Program-made: the position numbers and the translations under genes | From: Pseudomonas sp. MYb60 | GTDB taxonomy: Bacteria > Pseudomonadota > Gammaproteobacteria > Pseudomonadales > Pseudomonadaceae | DNA: 64,000 nucleotides | Reading direction: 5' to 3' | Assembly (NCBI RefSeq): GCF_002979555.1 | Contig: NZ_PCOZ01000013.1 | Location: 1-64,000 of the forward strand | In this document: positions 59,360 to 64,000 of the stretch, one piece after another | Position numbering within the stretch: position 1 is the stretch's first letter | How the letters are laid out: the number at the start of each line of letters is the position of its first letter | Notes under the pieces: model-generated | What the model was told of the DNA's origin: nothing | The model's database searches: none | Seen by the model: only the letters and a program-made list of their open reading frames with translations

Positions 59360-60952
59360 ATGCCTGGACGCAAACAGCTAAACGACGTGAGCAGCCCACC
59401 GGAGACGATCCCGATCATCACGGTCAGCGCTCGCGCCGCATTCCGCCTGACAGTCGCGTTCATGCTGGCCGTGATCCTGGCGTTCCTGGCGGTGGAAGGC
59501 TGGCGCACCTGGCGCGACTATCACGCGGCCTTCGCGTCCGCCCGCGACTCCGTCACCAACCTGGCACGCGCCACCGCCCAGCACGCCGAAGACGCCATCC
59601 GCCAAGTGGACGTGTTGACGGCCGCGCTGGGGGAACGGGTGGAAGGCGACGGCTTGCAGAGCATCAACGTACCGCGCATTCACAATCTGTTGGTGCAGCA
59701 GGCCAGGCTCATGCCGCAATTGCATGGGCTGTTCATCTACGGCCCGGATGGGCACTGGATCGTGACGGACAAAGAGGTGATCCCCGACCCGGTCAACAAT
59801 GCCGACCGCGATTACTTCCAATATCACCGCACCCACACCGACAGAGAGGTGCGCATCGGCGAGGTGGTCAAGAGCAAGTCCACCGACGACCTGATCATCC
59901 CTATTTCACGGCGCTTGAATAACCCCGACGGTTCCTTCGCGGGGGTGCTGCTGGGCACCATCAAGGTCAGTTATTTCGTCGATTACTACGGTGACTTCAA
60001 GATCGATGACAAAGGCGCGCTGGTGCTCGCCCTGCGCAGCGGCACCATCCTGGTACGGCGCCCCTTCATTGCCTCCGTGGTCGGCCAGAGCCTGTCGGAC
60101 AGTGCGATTTTCAAGCGTTTCCTGCCGGTCTCCAGCGAGGGCATCGCCGAGGTCAAGGCCGTGGTGGATGACACCGAGCGTCTGTATGGCTACAGGGCTT
60201 TGACCACCTACCCGCTGGTCGTTGAGGCCGGGTTGTCGCGCGAATCGATCATCGCCCCATGGCGCTGGGACCTGTTCAAGACCGGGTTTGTGTTGTTCTT
60301 CCTGATCAGTGCGTTCACGGTGTTCGGGCTGATTGTGTTGAATCAACTGCGCCAGCGCATGCGCATGGAAAAAGCCCTGCGCGTGGCGCATCAATCCATG
60401 CGCGACATGGCCTTGACCGACAGCCTTACCGGCCTGGGCAACCGCCGACGCCTGGACAGCGCACTGGAGGACGAGATTCGCCTGGCAACGCGCCAGCGCT
60501 CGACGCTGGCGTTGATCATGCTGGATGTCGACTACTTCAAACCCTACAACGACACCTACGGGCACGCGGCCGGTGATGACTGCCTGAGTGCCGTGGGCGC
60601 GGCGATTTCACGTGCGGTGAAACGCCCCGGGGACCTCGCGGTGCGGTACGGCGGCGAAGAATTCGCGGTGTTGCTGCCCAACACCGACAGCGAGGGCGCC
60701 GCCATCGTCGCCCACGATATCCTCGAGGCCATTCGCTCACAGCGCATCGAACACAGTGCCCACCCGCTGGGGCACGTGACGGCCAGCGCCGGCATCGCCA
60801 GTGGCACGCCGGCCGAGCGACCGCTGACGCCCGGCAGCCTGATCAACGCGGCGGACAAAATGCTCTACAGGGCCAAACAGAGTGGCAGGGACCGCTACTG
60901 CGTGGCTGCTGCGCTGGCTGAGTCAAGCGTGCACCCGGGGTGTACTCATTGA
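59360..60952 (+). CDS. Diguanylate cyclase with a dCache sensor
   Basis: A 530-residue membrane sensor. Helix 1 is at about residues 27-47, a periplasmic dCache domain at 55-300, helix 2 at about 312-335, and a GGDEF domain at 365-520. The active site is GGEEF (431-435) with RPGD at 422-425, the inhibitory site for product feedback, so it should make cyclic di-GMP. TDSLTGLGNRRRLDSAL is the entrance of the domain. The ligand is unknown. AAGGA precedes the ATG. Its stop overlaps the convergent lipoprotein gene by seven bases. Confidence 0.92.
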   Translation: MPGRKQLNDVSSPPETIPIITVSARAAFRLTVAFMLAVILAFLAVEGWRTWRDYHAAFASARDSVTNLARATAQHAEDAIRQVDVLTAALGERVEGDGLQSINVPRIHNLLVQQARLMPQLHGLFIYGPDGHWIVTDKEVIPDPVNNADRDYFQYHRTHTDREVRIGEVVKSKSTDDLIIPISRRLNNPDGSFAGVLLGTIKVSYFVDYYGDFKIDDKGALVLALRSGTILVRRPFIASVVGQSLSDSAIFKRFLPVSSEGIAEVKAVVDDTERLYGYRALTTYPLVVEAGLSRESIIAPWRWDLFKTGFVLFFLISAFTVFGLIVLNQLRQRMRMEKALRVAHQSMRDMALTDSLTGLGNRRRLDSALEDEIRLATRQRSTLALIMLDVDYFKPYNDTYGHAAGDDCLSAVGAAISRAVKRPGDLAVRYGGEEFAVLLPNTDSEGAAIVAHDILEAIRSQRIEHSAHPLGHVTASAGIASGTPAERPLTPGSLINAADKMLYRAKQSGRDRYCVAAALAESSVHPGCTH

Positions 60953-61854
60953 GTGCAGGGCTTTCTGCCACAGATCGACTGCATGCGTGCGGTGTCTTGC
61001 GGCGAGAACATCAGCGGTGCCACCACCTCCTGCACGCCCGACGCATCAGTCTGCGGCGGCGAATCACCCATGGAGATCCGTGCTGCGGCCTTCATGACCC
61101 AGCTGTCCACATTGCCGTCGCCGGAGCTTGTGACAAGCGTTACCTGCGGCGTGCCGCTGTCCGCCTTGAAGCGATAGGACAACCTCACGCCCCTGGCGGC
61201 GCCTGAGGCATTGACTGCATCGAACACTTCGCGCACCGCCATGCGACGGTTCTGTTCGCGGACAAACCCTGCCAGCCACAGTTGCTGGTAGCGCTTGGCT
61301 TGCGCTTCATCGAACGCCAGCCCCTGGTTGTGCAAGCGGATCATCGCCTCCCAGGGGTTGTCGTGATATCGCTCGCTCGACGCCAGGTACAGCGCCATGG
61401 CGCCCTTCGGGTCCTTGGGCCCGCCTTTGCCCTCCTCCATCAAGCGGCCCAGGGGCAACACCGCATTCGAGCCCGAGAGCCGATAGAACTCGCGGGCCTT
61501 GGCGTAATCCACCGGTTCGCCTTCACCGCGTTCGGCCATCTGGCCCAACAGGATGTTGGAGGACGGATTGACGCGCGCCGACTCGACGAACAGCGCGCGC
61601 GCCTGGTTGAAGTCCTGGTCCACGCCGTGTCCGCCCTCCTGATAGAGCTTGCCCAGCCACGCCTTGCACGAGGCATTGCCGTAGTCGGCAAAACGTTCGA
61701 TGTAACGCAGGTTGTCAGGGTCAAATGGCTTTTTACCGGCGAACAGCATGCAGCGCACGCTCACCAGCGAGGAGTCGTAGTCCGCGGGACGGGTGATGCT
61801 CTGGCAGCCAGCGAGCGCAGCCACCAGCAGCAGGAGGGAAAGAGGTCTGAACAT
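60946..61854 (-). CDS. Lipoprotein with Sel1-like repeats and a TonB-like C-terminal domain
   Basis: A 302-residue lipoprotein. The signal ends in the lipobox LAGC (Cys17). Residues 50-200 form Sel1/TPR-like repeats (ASCKAWLGKLYQEGGHG, SSNILLGQMAERGEGEPVD, VLPLGRLMEEGKGGPKDP), which are protein-interaction helices. The end (about 225-300, VRLSYRFKADSGTPQVTLV and SSGDGNVDSWVMKAAARI) resembles the C-terminal domain of TonB. The combination suggests a periplasmic or outer membrane adaptor. The start at 61854 is set by the signal peptide; it converges on the cyclase gene. Confidence 0.8.
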   Translation of the reverse strand: MFRPLSLLLLVAALAGCQSITRPADYDSSLVSVRCMLFAGKKPFDPDNLRYIERFADYGNASCKAWLGKLYQEGGHGVDQDFNQARALFVESARVNPSSNILLGQMAERGEGEPVDYAKAREFYRLSGSNAVLPLGRLMEEGKGGPKDPKGAMALYLASSERYHDNPWEAMIRLHNQGLAFDEAQAKRYQQLWLAGFVREQNRRMAVREVFDAVNASGAARGVRLSYRFKADSGTPQVTLVTSSGDGNVDSWVMKAAARISMGDSPPQTDASGVQEVVAPLMFSPQDTARMQSICGRKPCTQ

Positions 61855-61994
61855 AGCGTCCGTGCGTCCGTAAAAAATAAGCGGGCGATTATGCCATTGA
61901 TCAGACAAAGGCGCTTTGAGGCGCGAAATGCTTGATCCACAGAGCCATAAAGCCTATTTTTGTATCTGTAGAACACAAATGGAGAACCCGCGTC

Positions 61995-62399
61995 ATGACA
62001 GTTGTGGCTCAAGCACACGCCTTTTCCAAAGACCAGTGCGTGGCCGGCCTTCGCGCCGCAGTAGGCATCCTGGAAAAATGGCAGGCCACGAGTGAACAGG
62101 CCTGCCGTATCCTGCGCATCTCCCGCAGCACCTACACCCGCGCCAGGCAGGGCGATACGGCCTGGTCGGTGAGCCTGGACGCCGACCAGATGCAACGCAT
62201 CAGCTTCGTCCTCAATATCCACGCGGCCTTGCGCCTGGTTTTCGACAATCCCGACAACGTCTACGGGTTCGCGAGAATGCCCAACGACAATGACTTCTTC
62301 AACGGTCGCACGCCGTTGGACGTCATGTCACAAGGCGACATGATCTCGCTGTACGAAACCTACCGTCGAATCGATGTGCTGCGTGGAGCGCAATGGTGA
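61995..62399 (+). CDS. Xre/MbcA/ParS-type antitoxin
   Basis: A 134-residue protein: an N-terminal helix-turn-helix (about 30-65, ACRILRISRSTYTRARQGDT) and the DUF2384 toxin-binding domain (QRISFVLNIHAALRLVFDN, ending RTPLDVMSQGDMISLYETY). It is the antitoxin that binds and represses its own promoter with the RES toxin. GGAG at 61981 fits ATG 61995. Its last bases overlap the toxin start. Confidence 0.9.
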   Translation: MTVVAQAHAFSKDQCVAGLRAAVGILEKWQATSEQACRILRISRSTYTRARQGDTAWSVSLDADQMQRISFVLNIHAALRLVFDNPDNVYGFARMPNDNDFFNGRTPLDVMSQGDMISLYETYRRIDVLRGAQW

Positions 62400-63085
62400 T
62401 GCTCGCGCACCTGGCGCAACTGCCCGGCAACACCGTGCAGGCTTATCGCGTGGTCAACTCCAAGTTCCCGCCAATCGCGCTGTTCGACGATGTCGCCGAT
62501 GCCGACGAGTTTGAAATCCTCTATCAGATCCAGGCACTGACCAACCCCAGGCTGCAAAATGAAATCGGTCGACTCGAGCTGATCCCGCGCCAGGAGATTC
62601 CGTTCGGCATCACCGGTTGCGCCTATGCCACGGCGCCCTTCACCCACGTCAACCCGCAAGGCTCACGTTTCAGCGATGGCAGCTTCGGCGTGCTGTACCT
62701 GGCCGCTACGCTGGAGACCGCACTCGCGGAGGTGCATCATCACCAAGCGGCCTATTGGTCGAAGGTGCGCGGGCTCAACTATGAGCGCTTCGTGTTTCGA
62801 GGCCTGTCCTGCACCTTCTCCGACCATCGGATGAAGGACGCAACGTCGCTGCCGATGACCGACCCCGTCTATGCCCCCGACGATTACACCCACGCTCGCG
62901 CACTTGGAAAAGCCGTGAAGCACGCCGGGCATACCGGTCTTCGCTACAACTCGGTGCGTTTGCACGGCAACCACTGCTGGGCTCTGATGACCCCACGGCC
63001 TGTCACTTCGATCATCCAGACGGCGCATTACGAGATGATCTGGAACGGTCATTTATCCAGTGTGAACAGTATTCGTGAAGCGTGA
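62393..63085 (+). CDS. RES domain toxin
   Basis: A 230-residue RES family protein. The conserved Arg, Glu and Ser lie in GSRFSDGSFGVLYLAATLET and ALAEVHHHQ (about residues 85-115). RES toxins break down or phosphorolyse NAD+ or ADP-ribosylate host proteins. The start at 62393 (ATG) overlaps the antitoxin stop, with GGAG upstream; GTG 62396 and ATG 62399 are alternatives. An inverted repeat follows at 63107-63139. Confidence 0.88.
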   Translation: MVMLAHLAQLPGNTVQAYRVVNSKFPPIALFDDVADADEFEILYQIQALTNPRLQNEIGRLELIPRQEIPFGITGCAYATAPFTHVNPQGSRFSDGSFGVLYLAATLETALAEVHHHQAAYWSKVRGLNYERFVFRGLSCTFSDHRMKDATSLPMTDPVYAPDDYTHARALGKAVKHAGHTGLRYNSVRLHGNHCWALMTPRPVTSIIQTAHYEMIWNGHLSSVNSIREA

Positions 63086-63311
63086 TTTCAACGCTTGAGG
63101 GTCAGCGCTGGGAGCTATGGCCCGACGCTGCCTCCCAGCCATGATTTGAGGGTTTCACGTCAGAACTGTTAACAGCGCAGTCACGTGTCACGCCTGAGAT
63201 TCTTCTCAAAACACTCTGAATCATCTCGCTCGTTCTCCCCCTGCACCGCCCCTGCTCGTGTGACTGCCGCTGGCTTCAAGCCCTGCGAGCGCTGCCGTGT
63301 GCGCACATTTC

Positions 63312-63340
63312 TTGACACTTACTATAGTGATCGCTATAGA
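63312..63340 (+). promoter_or_regulatory. Strong sigma-70 promoter
   Basis: TTGACA (63312-63317), a 17-bp spacer and TATAGA (63335-63340). The -35 is perfect and the -10 differs from TATAAT at two positions. It drives the NTF2-like gene 168 bp downstream. Confidence 0.7.
63322..63339. promoter_or_regulatory. Operator palindrome 1
   Basis: CTATAGTGATCGCTATAG, near-perfect (only the T/G pair next to GATC breaks symmetry), lying inside the promoter spacer and -10, where repressor would occlude RNA polymerase. Shape and size suit a TetR-type regulator. Confidence 0.65.
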
Positions 63341-63353
63341 ATGTCGATAAATA

Positions 63354-63369
63354 TGTAGCGCTCGCTATA
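63354..63369. promoter_or_regulatory. Operator palindrome 2
   Basis: TGTAGCGCTCGCTATA, arms pairing at 6 of 7 positions, centred 31 bp from operator 1 (three helical turns), just after the start of transcription. Confidence 0.6.
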
Positions 63370-63507
63370 GAACGATCCTCACATGACCTGTGGGACGGCC
63401 ATTCCCCCCAAGACCGGCCGAAATGAATGCTGGTGACCGCGGCAAATGAGCGGCGCACAGCAATCAACCAAACCCATCTTCACCCTCTTCAAACCAGGAG
63501 TAACACC

Positions 63508-63891
63508 ATGAGCAACCCCACTTACGTCGACGATTACAACGCCATCGTCACGGTGCTGAACCACTACAACGAAGGTGGCAAGCACGCCAACAGCAGCCTG
63601 ATGAAGCCTGCCTTCAGCGAGCAGGCAACCATCTTTGGCGTGGACGGCGACGGTCAACTGACCGGAGGCCCGATCCAGGGTCTGTTCGACATCATCGACA
63701 GTGCCTTCCGCCCGTCACCGGAAGCCAAAGGTGCCATCGTCAACGTCGACATCGTGGGCACCGCTGCCAGCGCACGTATCGATACCAATGACATCTCCGG
63801 CTTCTGCTTCACCGACTTCTTCAACCTGCTCAAGGTTGATGGAAAGTGGACCGTCATCAGCAAGATCTATCACACCCACGTTGCTCCTTGA
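63508..63891 (+). CDS. NTF2-like protein (putative lumazine-binding family)
   Basis: A 127-residue protein of the NTF2/SnoaL-like fold, recognised by VDDYNAIVTVLNHYNEGGKH, LMKPAFSEQATIFGVDGDG and the end DFFNLLKVDGKWTVISKIYH. Members bind small hydrophobic molecules or act as simple enzymes; no catalytic residues can be assigned. AGGAG precedes ATG 63508. It is controlled by the operator pair upstream and followed by a START-like gene, so both may respond to the same compound. Confidence 0.82.
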   Translation: MSNPTYVDDYNAIVTVLNHYNEGGKHANSSLMKPAFSEQATIFGVDGDGQLTGGPIQGLFDIIDSAFRPSPEAKGAIVNVDIVGTAASARIDTNDISGFCFTDFFNLLKVDGKWTVISKIYHTHVAP

Positions 63892-63927
63892 GCAGCCCGC
63901 TGATGATGGTGTTGAGGGTGATGAAAC

Positions 63928-64000
63928 ATGGCAAAAGTTGAATACAACGCCGTTGTAGACGGCGGCGCCGAGCGCGTTTGGGAGGTACTCAAGCGCTTCG
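63928..64000 (+). CDS. SRPBCC (START-like) family protein, N-terminal part
   Basis: Only 24 residues are present, MAKVEYNAVVDGGAERVWEV and LKRF, before the window ends. The opening strand and helix are typical of polyketide-cyclase/START-like proteins that bind hydrophobic ligands. GAGGG lies 9 bases upstream. It begins 36 bp after the NTF2-like gene on the same strand and is probably co-transcribed. Confidence 0.7.
   Translation, partial: MAKVEYNAVVDGGAERVWEVLKRF

Larger units (their letters stand above)
63086..63507. other. Intergenic region with hairpin, promoter and twin operators
   Basis: About 420 bp. GCTGGGAG...CTCCCAGC (63107-63139) may end the toxin transcript, although no T-run follows. 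The centre shows no gene. The right part carries a strong promoter and operator pair (63312-63369) for the next genes. Confidence 0.7.

Overview
The window looks like a chromosomal segment of a Pseudomonas of the P. fluorescens group. The evidence is a high-GC genome with Pseudomonas-type gene families (xenA, the dauBAR D-arginine operon, gcd plus an OprB porin, non-phosphorylating L-arabinose catabolism) and several intergenic REP palindromes of the GTGGGAGGGGGCTTGCCCCC type, one arranged as a REPIN. No rRNA, tRNA, insertion sequence, integrase or CRISPR array was seen. These calls come from reading the sequence and recalling families; no database search was run.

Layout. 1-8.7 kb: a leftward L-arabinose operon (MFS transporter, AraD1-type enzyme, 2-ketoglutarate semialdehyde dehydrogenase, lactonase, AraF, start of AraG) facing a rightward arabonate dehydratase and a GntR/FCD regulator. 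8.8-13.6 kb: a TonB-dependent receptor with a Fur-like box, xenA divergent from an ArsR-type regulator across a perfect palindrome, and a bestrophin-like protein. 13.7-19.2 kb: a chemoreceptor with a FliA-type promoter, convergent with a ttuC-DctA-like operon controlled by a divergent LysR gene. 19.5-29.7 kb: gcd-oprB, then xylR, xylA and xylFGH. 29.7-30.3 kb: a folded RNA-like element in front of a small DUF3077/DUF6124-type gene. 30.4-36.6 kb: mmsA, a LysR gene, dauBAR and a basic amino acid binding protein. 36.7-44.9 kb: a LacI regulator divergent from a sugar isomerase/epimerase, an acyl-CoA synthetase, and a three-gene molybdenum hydroxylase/cytochrome c complex. 45-54.5 kb: an amide uptake and hydrolysis operon with AmiC/AmiR-type control, then an iron-containing alcohol dehydrogenase. 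54.7-64 kb: a gabP-type permease with a GlxA-type regulator, an ABC exporter, a diguanylate cyclase, a Sel1 lipoprotein, a Xre-RES toxin-antitoxin pair, and a promoter with two operator-like palindromes driving an NTF2-fold gene and a truncated SRPBCC gene.

How it works together: this is mainly a nutrient-scavenging region for pentoses, glucose, tartrate/dicarboxylates, D-arginine, amides, GABA-like amino acids and aldehydes. About nine of the catabolic or uptake genes carry AAnAAnAA (Crc/Hfq 'CA') motifs just before their start codons, pointing to shared catabolite repression. Many regulators sit beside clear palindromes. The most distinctive system is at 45-53 kb, where a urea/amide-type ABC transporter and an amidase-signature enzyme are joined to an AmiC sensor and an AmiR ANTAR antiterminator, behind a structured leader holding a hexaloop hairpin of the ANTAR type.
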